From: Chromatiales bacterium
Lineage (GTDB): Bacteria > Pseudomonadota > Gammaproteobacteria > Chromatiales > Chromatiaceae
Direction: 5' to 3'
NCBI GenBank assembly: GCA_022360595.1
Contig: JAKSCN010000087.1
Coordinates: forward strand, 1 to 8,089
Length of the DNA stretch: 8,089 nucleotides
A model generated the notes under the pieces. It searched no databases. It saw only the letters and a program-made list of their open reading frames with translations, and was not told where the DNA came from. How positions within the stretch are numbered: the stretch's first letter is position 1; each line of letters starts with the position of its first letter. Positions 1-6,750 of this stretch are shown here, piece after piece. Position numbers and translations under genes: made by a program.

Positions 1-560
1 AGCGCCATGATCGGCATCGCCAGGAGAAACAGACCGCCACCTCGACGCAAGGCGGCCCACCAGCCGGTATCGTCACCCGCATTCAGTGCCACCAGACTGG
101 CAGTGAGCGACAGCACCACAATGAACATATGAAGCAGGCTAAGCAGATTCTCCCAATAGAGAGCACCCACGGCGGCGAGAATCACCGCCGCAAAGATCAG
201 CAACAGATAATCACGTCTACTTGATGACTCCCCCCACTTCAGAAACACAACGGCGATAAAGAAACTCAACACCGCATCGCCACTGAACCAGCTCTCATAA
301 CTGATCCAGATACCCACGGCAGTCGCACACAACAACGCCCCGGCCAGTATTTTGCCATACAGGCCATAACGCCAACGCCCCAGGTAGTGGACCGAGCCAC
401 CCAGAAACGCAATCAATGCCACCCAGAGGGGAAGATGCAATAGACTGGGCAGTGCCGCCAGCAACAGTGTCAGAAGCACCCAGCTCTCCACCTTAAAGCT
501 GAACTGATGGCCGCTTTGAGGTGTTGAATTAATAAAATTCGAAAGGGAAAGCTGACTCAT
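1..560 (-). CDS. TgpA-like transglutaminase membrane protein, N-terminal part (partial)
   Basis: The frame is open from an ATG at 560 to the left edge of the window, giving 186 codons. The start shares one base with the stop of the DUF58 gene (TGATG at 562-558), which indicates translational coupling. The translated piece is a hydrophobic multi-pass domain with about six or seven membrane segments (roughly residues 26-40, 45-58, 70-87, 96-108, 117-135, 139-160 and 175-186). A polar stretch around residues 108-118 (LKWGESSSRRDYL) resembles the 'LK..E.r..RD' loop of DUF3488 proteins. Family knowledge: TgpA/DUF3488 proteins have this N-terminal membrane domain followed by a periplasmic transglutaminase-like Cys-His-Asp domain, and they normally follow a MoxR ATPase and a DUF58 protein, as here. 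The catalytic domain lies outside the window, so activity cannot be judged. The assignment rests on topology plus gene order. Confidence 0.85.
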   Translation of the reverse strand, partial: MSQLSLSNFINSTPQSGHQFSFKVESWVLLTLLLAALPSLLHLPLWVALIAFLGGSVHYLGRWRYGLYGKILAGALLCATAVGIWISYESWFSGDAVLSFFIAVVFLKWGESSSRRDYLLLIFAAVILAAVGALYWENLLSLLHMFIVVLSLTASLVALNAGDDTGWWAALRRGGGLFLLAMPIMA

Positions 561-1495
561 CAATCACTGCTCCCCGTCACTGCGCCATAGAGGGCCAGCA
601 CCTTCAGGCAGCGCCGCTGATGGGCGTCGTCACTGGCCGGTGATATCTGAACACCCGGAATATCCAATCCATATTCCCGGCCTTGTCGCTGAGCATCCAA
701 GACCCAGCGGCAGAGCTGGCTTAACTTCTCTTCAACACCAGCCGCCTTTACCATATCCCAAGTGAACCATAGGGCCGGCAGACCCTCGGCGCCATCGAAC
801 TCTTTGGTATAGATCTCATCGCTGCGCGCCAACGCCTGCCAGGCGATACGCGACAGGGGATCACCCGGCGCATAACGGCGCATCTCGGTGAAGCTGCCCG
901 ATTCACGCCGTTGGTGCGCCTGCTGCCCCTGGGCCTGATCGGGTAGCGGCTGGACGCCTCGGGGAGCGGGATAGACCAGACACTCAGGCAACATTCCCGT
1001 GGTCAACCTTGCCTCAAACAGGCCCAACGGGAAGCGACTTTTAATCTCCGCCGGCATTGCTTGCAGCACACCACGACTTTCCGTTGGACGCTGTAACAGC
1101 AGCTCAATCTGCCCCTGGGCAGGCAGTACCGCCTGTTTCCACTCACCGCCAATCACGCTGCTTTGCAGACCATAACGACCACTGTCACTCGGGTTGGTGA
1201 GCGCCAGCTTGTAGTTGACCGGCTGTCCGGCGAACACCGGTTCGCAACGCCAGTCGCCAAACGCCAGGCCGCGCAGATTCCAGCGTGTCTGCCACCAACC
1301 GATCGCCGCAATGCCAACCAGCAAAAAGGTCATGGCAAACACCAGGTTATTACTGAAATTTACCGACATTAAAAAACCACACAACATCAGCACGATGAAC
1401 CAGAAACCTGCCGCTGTAAGCCGCACAGCCAGTGCACCTTTGCGTCGCCCCATGCTGGTGGGCAGTGGCCTTTTTAACACTGTAGAGAGAGCCAT
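560..1495 (-). CDS. DUF58 domain-containing membrane protein
   Basis: The protein has 311 residues and starts at ATG 1495, five bases after the MoxR stop; only a weak GAG lies upstream, so coupling to moxR-type translation is likely. Two hydrophobic helices at about residues 26-44 and 48-68 anchor it in the inner membrane. A beta-rich region follows, then the DUF58 signature near residues 205-235 (RRYAPGDPLSRIAWQALAR, then KEFD), which matches the family pattern 'Y.pGDp.r.I.W..sAr...l.vkef'. Family knowledge: DUF58 proteins sit between MoxR ATPases and TgpA-like proteins and are thought to be MoxR partners, some with a VWA-like fold; their biochemical role is poorly defined. The length is normal for the shorter members. 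The gene overlaps the next one by one base, supporting a three-gene unit. Molecular function remains unknown. Confidence 0.9.
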   Translation of the reverse strand: MALSTVLKRPLPTSMGRRKGALAVRLTAAGFWFIVLMLCGFLMSVNFSNNLVFAMTFLLVGIAAIGWWQTRWNLRGLAFGDWRCEPVFAGQPVNYKLALTNPSDSGRYGLQSSVIGGEWKQAVLPAQGQIELLLQRPTESRGVLQAMPAEIKSRFPLGLFEARLTTGMLPECLVYPAPRGVQPLPDQAQGQQAHQRRESGSFTEMRRYAPGDPLSRIAWQALARSDEIYTKEFDGAEGLPALWFTWDMVKAAGVEEKLSQLCRWVLDAQRQGREYGLDIPGVQISPASDDAHQRRCLKVLALYGAVTGSSD

Positions 1496-1500
1496 CAGCG

Positions 1501-2448
1501 CTACTCGGTGGGTACTGCTTCAATAATCTGCTGGCCAATCTGACTTGGCGTCATACGACCTTCCAGCGGCTGCAGACGATGCCCGGCAACCGCGGGCAGT
1601 ACCGCTTGAATATCGCTGGGGAGCAGATGCTGCTCACCATGCACCAGCGCCCAAGCGCGTGCTGCACGCAACAGCCCCAATCCCGCACGGGTTGAAAGCC
1701 CTGTCTGGAAAAGCTCGGAGTGACGCGTGTACTCCAGAATTCTATGCAGATAGATCAACACAATATCGGAGGCGTGAACCTTATCCACCTGCTGCTGCAG
1801 CTCGATCAGTTTTTCCAGCGATATGGCCGGTGTCAGGCGCGACAGCATCCGCCGACGGTCTTCACCACGGAATAGTTCAAACTCGGCGTCTCGGGTGGGG
1901 TACCCCATCTCTATACGCAACAGAAAACGGTCGAGCTGGGATTCAGGCAGCGGAAAGGTGCCCAGTTGCTCGGTTGGATTCTGGGTCGCGATCACAAAGA
2001 ACAGTTCCGGCAGACGGCGCGTCTGTCCTTCGACACTGACCTGACGCTCTTCCATCGCCTCAAGCAGCGCACTCTGCGATTTGGGCGTGGCGCGATTCAC
2101 TTCGTCCGCCAACAACAACTGAGTGAACACCGGGCCGGGATTGAAGTGAAACTGCCCGCTGTTACGGTCATAGATCGAGGTGCCGATAATATCACCCGGC
2201 AATAGATCACTGGTGAACTGTACCCGGCGGTTGTCCAGACCCAACGTATGCCCCAATGCGTGAGCCAATACGGTTTTACCCAGCCCCGGCACATCCTCGA
2301 TCAACAGATGACCGCGCGCCAACAGACAGGCCAACGCCAAACGTATCTGCTCTTGCTTACCGAGAATCACACTATCGAGCTGTTCAAATACAGGTGTTAG
2401 CGGATTGACCTGATCTATCACCTGTATTGCCTCTACACTGCTATCCAT
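1501..2448 (-). CDS. MoxR-family AAA+ ATPase
   Basis: The protein has 315 residues from the ATG at 2448, chosen because GAGG lies six bases upstream (2455-2458). A GTG at 2508 would overlap the EAL gene and add 20 residues unlike the family. Visible motifs are Walker A (EDVPGLGKT, residues 51-59), Walker B (LLLADE, 111-116, followed by VNRA), sensor 1 (IATQNP, 153-158), the arginine-containing stretch FPLPESQLDRF after it, and sensor 2 (LSTRAGLGLLRAARAWA) in the C-terminal lid. This is a complete and apparently active MoxR ATPase of typical length. MoxR proteins are cytoplasmic hexameric chaperone-like ATPases that act on partners encoded next to them, here the DUF58 and TgpA-like proteins immediately downstream. 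The upstream EAL gene ends 41 bases before the start, so co-transcription with it is plausible. The actual client cannot be read from sequence. Confidence 0.95.
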   Translation of the reverse strand: MDSSVEAIQVIDQVNPLTPVFEQLDSVILGKQEQIRLALACLLARGHLLIEDVPGLGKTVLAHALGHTLGLDNRRVQFTSDLLPGDIIGTSIYDRNSGQFHFNPGPVFTQLLLADEVNRATPKSQSALLEAMEERQVSVEGQTRRLPELFFVIATQNPTEQLGTFPLPESQLDRFLLRIEMGYPTRDAEFELFRGEDRRRMLSRLTPAISLEKLIELQQQVDKVHASDIVLIYLHRILEYTRHSELFQTGLSTRAGLGLLRAARAWALVHGEQHLLPSDIQAVLPAVAGHRLQPLEGRMTPSQIGQQIIEAVPTE

Positions 2449-2454
2449 ACTAAA

Positions 2455-2458
2455 CCTC
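2455..2458 (-). promoter_or_regulatory. Ribosome binding site of the MoxR gene
   Basis: GAGG on the minus strand lies six bases before the ATG at 2448. It fixes this start over an in-frame ATG at 2460, which overlaps the site, and over a GTG at 2508 inside the preceding gene. Confidence 0.6.
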
Positions 2459-2489
2459 ATTAATTTTTCCACGGACACACATTTCAGAC

Positions 2490-3275
2490 TCAATGGCTTT
2501 GAGTACACTGCCTGTCCAAAGTCGATGGCCGACGCCTATCCTGGTGCCGTCTGCTAATAAATCTCTCTTTAAACAAAAAGCCTTGTACAAAATCGGCGCC
2601 CAGGTGACTGGCTGTCTCCAGATCGGCTTCAGTCTCCACACCCTCAACCACCACCTGCTTACCCGTTTCATGGGCAAACGTGATCAGGCTCTGCGCCATG
2701 ATGTACCAATTTCTATCGTCACAACGACGCAACCAGTGCCGATCGAGCTTTAAAAAATCGACCTGAATCAATACCGGAAAAGCGACAACCGAATCTGCCG
2801 CGCCAAGGTCATCCAACGCCAAGCGAATGCCTGCCTGGGAAAAGGCTTCCGCCATGGATTCGCTATAGCGGGAGTGGGTTACATCGGTATTCTCTATAAT
2901 TTCAACAACAGCAGACGCTTCCCGCTGCATAATCAACTGCACCAAAGGGTTTTCGGAGCTCTCCACGCCAAAGGCGACAAATGCATCAGGGTCAACATTC
3001 AAAAACAGCAACTCATCCTTGGGCGCCATCCTGATCTGTAGCTGTTTAATCTCAAACTCCACCTGAAACAGCATGAGTGGGCTGTCGTGAATCAGCTTGA
3101 ATACCGCATCCGGCGGTATCGATCGCCCCTCTTCGGAGTAGAATCTGGCCAGGGCCTCGTAGCCGACGGTATCACCGCTATGCAAGGCGACGATCGGCTG
3201 ATACTCGACGCCATATCGATGATTACGAACAATCTCTAACAAATCACCCACGGCAAGTTCAGACGCCATATCCAT
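2490..3275 (-). CDS. Stand-alone EAL-domain protein (putative c-di-GMP phosphodiesterase or sensor)
   Basis: The protein has 261 residues from the ATG at 3275, which has a strong GGGAGGAG five bases upstream; an earlier ATG at 3314 overlaps the previous gene and lacks such a site. It is a single EAL domain with no GGDEF, PAS, receiver or membrane segment, so it is probably cytoplasmic. EAL proteins hydrolyse cyclic di-GMP. The usual metal and substrate residues can be followed: Glu40 in YEALARF, Asn93 (LFLNVDP), Glu125 (VVEIIEN), Asp155-Asp156, Lys176 (DFLKLDR), Glu211 (VVVEGVET) and Gln231 (FVQGFLF). Loop 6, normally DFGTGYSS, is DLGAADSV here, and that loop matters for metal binding and dimer activation, so activity could be low or the protein may only bind c-di-GMP. 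A basic tail of about 25 residues follows the domain. Its place just after pilus/secretion genes suggests control of that apparatus, by analogy with the EAL-type MshH of MSHA loci; this is inference. Confidence 0.9.
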   Translation of the reverse strand: MDMASELAVGDLLEIVRNHRYGVEYQPIVALHSGDTVGYEALARFYSEEGRSIPPDAVFKLIHDSPLMLFQVEFEIKQLQIRMAPKDELLFLNVDPDAFVAFGVESSENPLVQLIMQREASAVVEIIENTDVTHSRYSESMAEAFSQAGIRLALDDLGAADSVVAFPVLIQVDFLKLDRHWLRRCDDRNWYIMAQSLITFAHETGKQVVVEGVETEADLETASHLGADFVQGFLFKERFISRRHQDRRRPSTLDRQCTQSH

Positions 3276-3280
3276 ATAAG

Positions 3281-3288
3281 CTCCTCCC
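3281..3288 (-). promoter_or_regulatory. Strong ribosome binding site of the EAL gene
   Basis: GGGAGGAG on the minus strand is five bases before the ATG at 3275. It lies downstream of the in-frame ATGs at 3314 and 3299 and so argues for the shorter protein. It is the best Shine-Dalgarno match in the window apart from the one before the GspC/PilP-like gene. Confidence 0.65.
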
Positions 3289-3303
3289 TCTTCTACCATG
3301 CGC

Positions 3304-4473
3304 CTAAAACGCATGATTCATCTCCAGACTGATTCCCCAGGACTTCCAGTTAGCTTCGTTTAAGCGCGTTTCCGAAGTGGCGCCGTTGGCAAAGAAGGTG
3401 ATCGCTTTGCCCGCCTTGGTCTCCCAGCGCTCATAATCCACACCCAGTGACCACGACCAATCTTTTGACCGACTGAATGTCCAGTCCAGCGAGGCAACCA
3501 AGCCTTCGCCATCGGCTTTATCGACGAAGCTTTTGGGCTGAGCGAAATCTTGACGCAAATTCCACTCTCCCTGCCCCTGATAATCTGCCCAGTGGTACTC
3601 AACCGCGGTAACCAGCGACATCGCACCTTGATCGAGCAGCGCTATTTCAAGCCCTGCCCATGGCCCTCGCCAATCAGTCTCATAACTGCTGTTAAGTCCG
3701 GGGAATGGCCCCAAAGGCATCTCATTAGGTGGCGCGGATAGGGTCTGATTACCATCGCGCATTTTTAAGTTCTGCTGATGCACCGCATAGCCGAACATGG
3801 GGGTCAGGCGTATCGTTGATCCACCAGCAGACTGGGCCAGATCAAAGCCATAGCCGAGCCCGACCGCACCCCGAAAAATGCTCCCGTCACTCGCGTCATT
3901 ATTTGACCGGGAGAACTCTTGAGTACGGTTATCACCCAGGTAGTCGGAATCCTGATTATCACCTTGCAGCACTATGCCGTAGGTAAAATCCCCACGCAGC
4001 TCCACGTTGTTTTCAAAGCGCATTTTCGCTTTGGCATCAATGGCCAGAATATCCAGGTCGGTCCATTGCAACTCCGAGAGAATATTCGGTGTTTGGGTGC
4101 CTGTTGGATCACCCGCGATATTGAAATCGAAATCCCCCCGCCGATAGCTCGCGCCGACAATCAGTGACGAGGACGCAACGACCTCCCGGGTCTCTTGCTC
4201 ATGCCTGGCCAGGCTGGTTTCACCGCCATTCGATTGTTGGAAGGTGTGAACATCCAGTGCAATCTCTTTACCGTCCGATAACTGAACAACCGTTGAACGA
4301 CTACCACGCAGTGATGAGCGTGGCTCTTTAAAGCGATAGATCTGCATCGATTCAACGCCCGGCACATCCATCACCCGCAATGAATCCGGCGCGGCGGCCG
4401 ACATGGTGGAGTAACCGGCGATCACAACAGCGATGATAACGGCGGAACTGCGCTGGATAGTCTGCATACTCAT
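3304..4473 (-). CDS. Outer-membrane beta-barrel protein, omptin-like/Pom-like
   Basis: The protein has 389 residues from the ATG at 4473. AGGAG ends ten bases upstream and the secretin stop is two bases upstream; a longer TTG start at 4482 is less likely. A Sec signal peptide (about residues 1-28, ending SAAA before PDS) is followed by a polar domain (about 29-100), then alternating amphipathic strands to a C-terminal Phe (MNHAF), the usual signal for BAM-dependent insertion. The barrel has signature stretches I associate with the Protochlamydia outer-membrane protein (Pom)/omptin-like group: TPNILSELQW, DSDYLGDNRTQEFSRSNN, PGLNSSYETDW, EYHWADYQGQGEWNLR and SETRLNEANWKSW. The family match is from memory, not a search. 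I see no basis to call it a protease, since omptin catalytic residues were not identified. Its position straight after the secretin suggests it works with, or is exported alongside, that apparatus. Function unknown. Confidence 0.8.
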   Translation of the reverse strand: MSMQTIQRSSAVIIAVVIAGYSTMSAAAPDSLRVMDVPGVESMQIYRFKEPRSSLRGSRSTVVQLSDGKEIALDVHTFQQSNGGETSLARHEQETREVVASSSLIVGASYRRGDFDFNIAGDPTGTQTPNILSELQWTDLDILAIDAKAKMRFENNVELRGDFTYGIVLQGDNQDSDYLGDNRTQEFSRSNNDASDGSIFRGAVGLGYGFDLAQSAGGSTIRLTPMFGYAVHQQNLKMRDGNQTLSAPPNEMPLGPFPGLNSSYETDWRGPWAGLEIALLDQGAMSLVTAVEYHWADYQGQGEWNLRQDFAQPKSFVDKADGEGLVASLDWTFSRSKDWSWSLGVDYERWETKAGKAITFFANGATSETRLNEANWKSWGISLEMNHAF

Positions 4474-4475
4474 AC

Positions 4476-4877
4476 TTACCAACTCCTGCTGTCCGTGCTT
4501 GCCACCGGAGAGATCGCATGGAAAGGTTTCGATGAGATCAGGTAGGCATAGGTGGTGTCACCTACCTCTCCCGCGGGAGCTAATACGGACTGCTCCATGG
4601 ATGCCGCAATCCAATCTCCCTGGAACTCACTTTGCTTAATATGCTGTTGCTGTTGTTCAGTGTTGCGCAGTATCACCGTGGTAACAAAATGCCTTTGTCC
4701 CGCCCAAGTTGCGATCGGCATCGCTTCTATGGAGCGCTGGGGCAACAGCTCGGGCGCCACACCGTTTCTCACTTCCACGGCAATAAATTCCGATCCCTGC
4801 ACGGGCGAACCAAAGGGGCGATGGGCGTTTCTGGCGGCATGCCGAATCATGCTGACATACAGGGCATCATCCCCCTG
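4476..4877 (-). other. Secretin C-terminal domain resembling DUF3438/TraK-like conjugation proteins
   Basis: This covers residues about 605-737 of the secretin, after the point where ordinary secretins end. The readable pattern is a helix-like start (YVSMIRHAARNAHRPFG), ELLPQRSIEAMPIATW, then VTTVILRNT, FQGDWIAAS, VLAPAGEVGDTTYAYLISS and KPF. I recall the same order (LLPS..V.A.PL.AW, VTAV.LRNT, L.G.F.AA, LGPAG, DTT..YLV) in the PFL_4704/DUF3438 proteins of integrative conjugative elements, which are related to TraK of F-type type IV secretion. The match is by eye and memory. An uncharacterised S-domain-like tail is the alternative, although the composition does not look like one. Confidence 0.55.
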
Positions 4878-6689
4878 AACAGGCGCCCAGGGATCAGCCT
4901 CTTTGCCATTCTCTGCCTTATTGGTGTAGTCACTCTTCCACTGAGTGGATTCAGTGATGGGGTTGGGCTGGGTCAGTAGCTGATCCAACCGGCCTCTCGA
5001 CACCCGCTCCGCCTCTTCGGCTGACGATAGAATGTGCGGGGTAATCAACAGCACCAGCTCTGTCTTCTCTTTCGACTTTTCTGTCTGACGAAAGACATTA
5101 CCCAAAATGGGAAGGTCACCCAGCAGCGGCACTTTCGACTCATTGTCGGTATACGATGTGCGCATCATCCCGCCGATGGCAACGGTATAGCCATCTTTGG
5201 CCAATACAGTACCTTCCATCTTTGACTTATCGATGGTGTCGATCGGCACCTCCTGCGCTGTCCCCCCGGCAATAACCGGTATGCGTCCACCGCCCTCCAG
5301 CGGTGTTGAGTTTTCATGGACAAGCCGCATGACTACCGAGCCATCCGCGTTGATGCTGGGCAGTATTGTGAGGGTATTTCCCACCTCAATAACTTCCGTG
5401 GTAGGCGTTGGCGTCGTATTGACCGTCACATCATTACCACCGGTGACCGTGGCATTTTCAAAGCCAGTGGTAAATACCATCTGCTCGCCGATAAAAATAC
5501 GGGCCGGACGGTTGTTGGAGGCCAGCAACATGGGCGTCGCAAGAGTCTTTACGTTGTCATCTTTCTCCAGCAACTGGATACGCGCACGGATATGATCGTT
5601 TAATAACTGAAAGACAAAGGTACTGGAGTCCAGGCCGCCGCTACCCAGTCCCAGCAGTGCGCCGCCCACATCTTGCGCTGAACCGTTTAACGGATTTGGA
5701 CTCTGTCCGTCATTGGGGCCGCTGCTCTCATTGCCCCCGATATAGGTAAAATCGAAGGCCGACTCATTGGCATCGGTGAGTCCAACCTCAAGCACCTTCA
5801 TCTCAAGCAGCACTTGCGGTACGGGTCTGTCAGACTCTGCTATGATCTCTTCGATCTGAGCCAGGGCGGTATCATCAGCACTGCGCACAAACAGTAAATT
5901 GTGCAGCCTGTTGATCGTGATATAGATTGGCGCTTCCGCCCGCTGAGAGACTTGGCTCAACAGTTGGGAGGAGATCGCCTTGCCATTACCACCTCCCAAA
6001 ATTTCCAATGCCGCTATCTGTTCCGGTGTTAATGACAAGCGGCTTTCTGTCTGTTTTGTTGACCCTCCAGATGAGCGGTTTCCTCTCCGGTTATTACTGT
6101 TATTGTCGTTGCTATTATTACTTCCACTATTACCGCCTGAACTGCCGCTAGAGCCTCCCCCAAACACGTCCAGTCCATCAATCCCAAAATCATCGCCATA
6201 CTCGGCACTCACGTTGACATCGATCTCGACCCGATCACCAAACAGATCGACAACCGTCTTTGCCGCCAGACCTACGTTCAAGTACTTCAGCATGAACGTC
6301 TTGGTCGACTCTTCCTGAAAAACCACCACGTCCTGCTGATACTCCTGGGTGGTCATCACAATATAGACACCGGTCTTTCTATTGTATCGATACCAGATAC
6401 CTGCAACCCGGCAGAGGCTATCGACCGCGTCACTCACTTTGAGATCCCGGATAAACAGAGTGACTATCTTTTTTCCCGCCTTCTCGGTGGCAACAATGTT
6501 CACCCCCGTCAATTCGGATATCACGCGAATGGCGTCCTGAACTTTGGCCTGTTTGAACTCCAGCTCTTTAATAAACTGCTTGTCCAAACGATTTTTTGCA
6601 GCCACCACTTTCACATCCGCAAACGCTACCTGCATCGGTACAGGCGTTATTAAAGTGATCGTCAATAACCACGAAATAAAAATCTTCAT
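4476..6689 (-). CDS. Secretin (GspD/PilQ/MshL type) with extra C-terminal domain
   Basis: This is the outer-membrane gate of a type II secretion or type IV pilus system. From the ATG at 6689 it has 737 residues and begins with a compact Sec signal peptide (1-24, VAFA before DVK). An ATG at 6740, ten bases after the previous stop, is the alternative; neither start has a good ribosome site. The order is: STN/N0 domain (about 40-115, with FKQAKVQDAIRVISELTGVN); one N1-like domain whose first half (about 127-165) and second half (about 245-290, INRLHNLLFVRS) are split by a low-complexity insert; the secretin core, with the signature VPLLGDLPILGNVFR and ending at LVLLITPHIL (about residue 553); and then about 180 extra residues. 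The last 130 residues resemble DUF3438/TraK-like proteins of conjugative elements (see the separate entry). No lipobox is visible. One N1 repeat suits PilQ/MshL-type secretins better than classical GspD with its three. The stop is two bases before the barrel gene. Confidence 0.93.
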   Translation of the reverse strand: MKIFISWLLTITLITPVPMQVAFADVKVVAAKNRLDKQFIKELEFKQAKVQDAIRVISELTGVNIVATEKAGKKIVTLFIRDLKVSDAVDSLCRVAGIWYRYNRKTGVYIVMTTQEYQQDVVVFQEESTKTFMLKYLNVGLAAKTVVDLFGDRVEIDVNVSAEYGDDFGIDGLDVFGGGSSGSSGGNSGSNNSNDNNSNNRRGNRSSGGSTKQTESRLSLTPEQIAALEILGGGNGKAISSQLLSQVSQRAEAPIYITINRLHNLLFVRSADDTALAQIEEIIAESDRPVPQVLLEMKVLEVGLTDANESAFDFTYIGGNESSGPNDGQSPNPLNGSAQDVGGALLGLGSGGLDSSTFVFQLLNDHIRARIQLLEKDDNVKTLATPMLLASNNRPARIFIGEQMVFTTGFENATVTGGNDVTVNTTPTPTTEVIEVGNTLTILPSINADGSVVMRLVHENSTPLEGGGRIPVIAGGTAQEVPIDTIDKSKMEGTVLAKDGYTVAIGGMMRTSYTDNESKVPLLGDLPILGNVFRQTEKSKEKTELVLLITPHILSSAEEAERVSRGRLDQLLTQPNPITESTQWKSDYTNKAENGKEADPWAPVQGDDALYVSMIRHAARNAHRPFGSPVQGSEFIAVEVRNGVAPELLPQRSIEAMPIATWAGQRHFVTTVILRNTEQQQQHIKQSEFQGDWIAASMEQSVLAPAGEVGDTTYAYLISSKPFHAISPVASTDSRSW
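4484..4488 (-). promoter_or_regulatory. Ribosome binding site of the barrel gene
   Basis: AGGAG on the minus strand lies inside the last codons of the secretin gene, ten bases before the ATG at 4473. It is too close to the TTG at 4482 to serve that codon and too far from the ATG at 4467, so it selects 4473. Confidence 0.5.
6060..6161 (-). repeat. Low-complexity Gly/Ser/Asn-rich tract inside the secretin
   Basis: This tract of 34 codons (about residues 177-210) encodes almost only Gly, Ser and Asn, with two short Arg-containing bits (NNRRGNRSS). On the DNA level the middle is rich in AAT/AAC and AGT/AGC triplets, which make it prone to slippage. It splits an N1-like periplasmic domain, so it is probably a flexible loop that hangs into or around the secretin channel. 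Confidence 0.85.
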
Positions 6690-6750
6690 GGCGCGGCATT
6701 TATCGTCGGCTTGGAAAGTTGGGGATTTCAAATAACTCATACTCTTGTCA

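Noticed and set aside
1545..2039. Plus-strand open frame of 164 codons opposite the MoxR gene
   Set aside because: It lies wholly antisense to a gene with clear AAA+ motifs, has no recognisable domain and reads as low-quality Arg/Ala/Pro-rich sequence, typical of a shadow frame.
2449..2489. Promoter or terminator between the EAL and MoxR genes
   Set aside because: The 41-base gap shows no GC-rich hairpin followed by a T run and no convincing -35/-10 pair; only the MoxR ribosome site is visible.
2450..2677. Possible frameshift at the EAL C-terminus, with an alternative minus-strand frame running on to 2450
   Set aside because: The annotated frame keeps the expected VQGFLF ending and simply stops with a basic tail; the alternative frame has no EAL-like continuation.
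5197..5595. Plus-strand open frame of 132 codons opposite the secretin core
   Set aside because: It is antisense to the most conserved part of the secretin and shows no family motif or ribosome site of note.
6060..6161. CRISPR-like or intergenic tandem repeat
   Set aside because: The repetitive look comes from Gly/Ser/Asn codons within an uninterrupted secretin frame; there are no regular spacers.
4476..6689. Recent transfer or insertion-sequence origin of the TraK-like tail
   Set aside because: No inverted repeats, target duplications, transposase remnants or obvious base-composition break were seen around the tail, so only an old fusion can be suggested.
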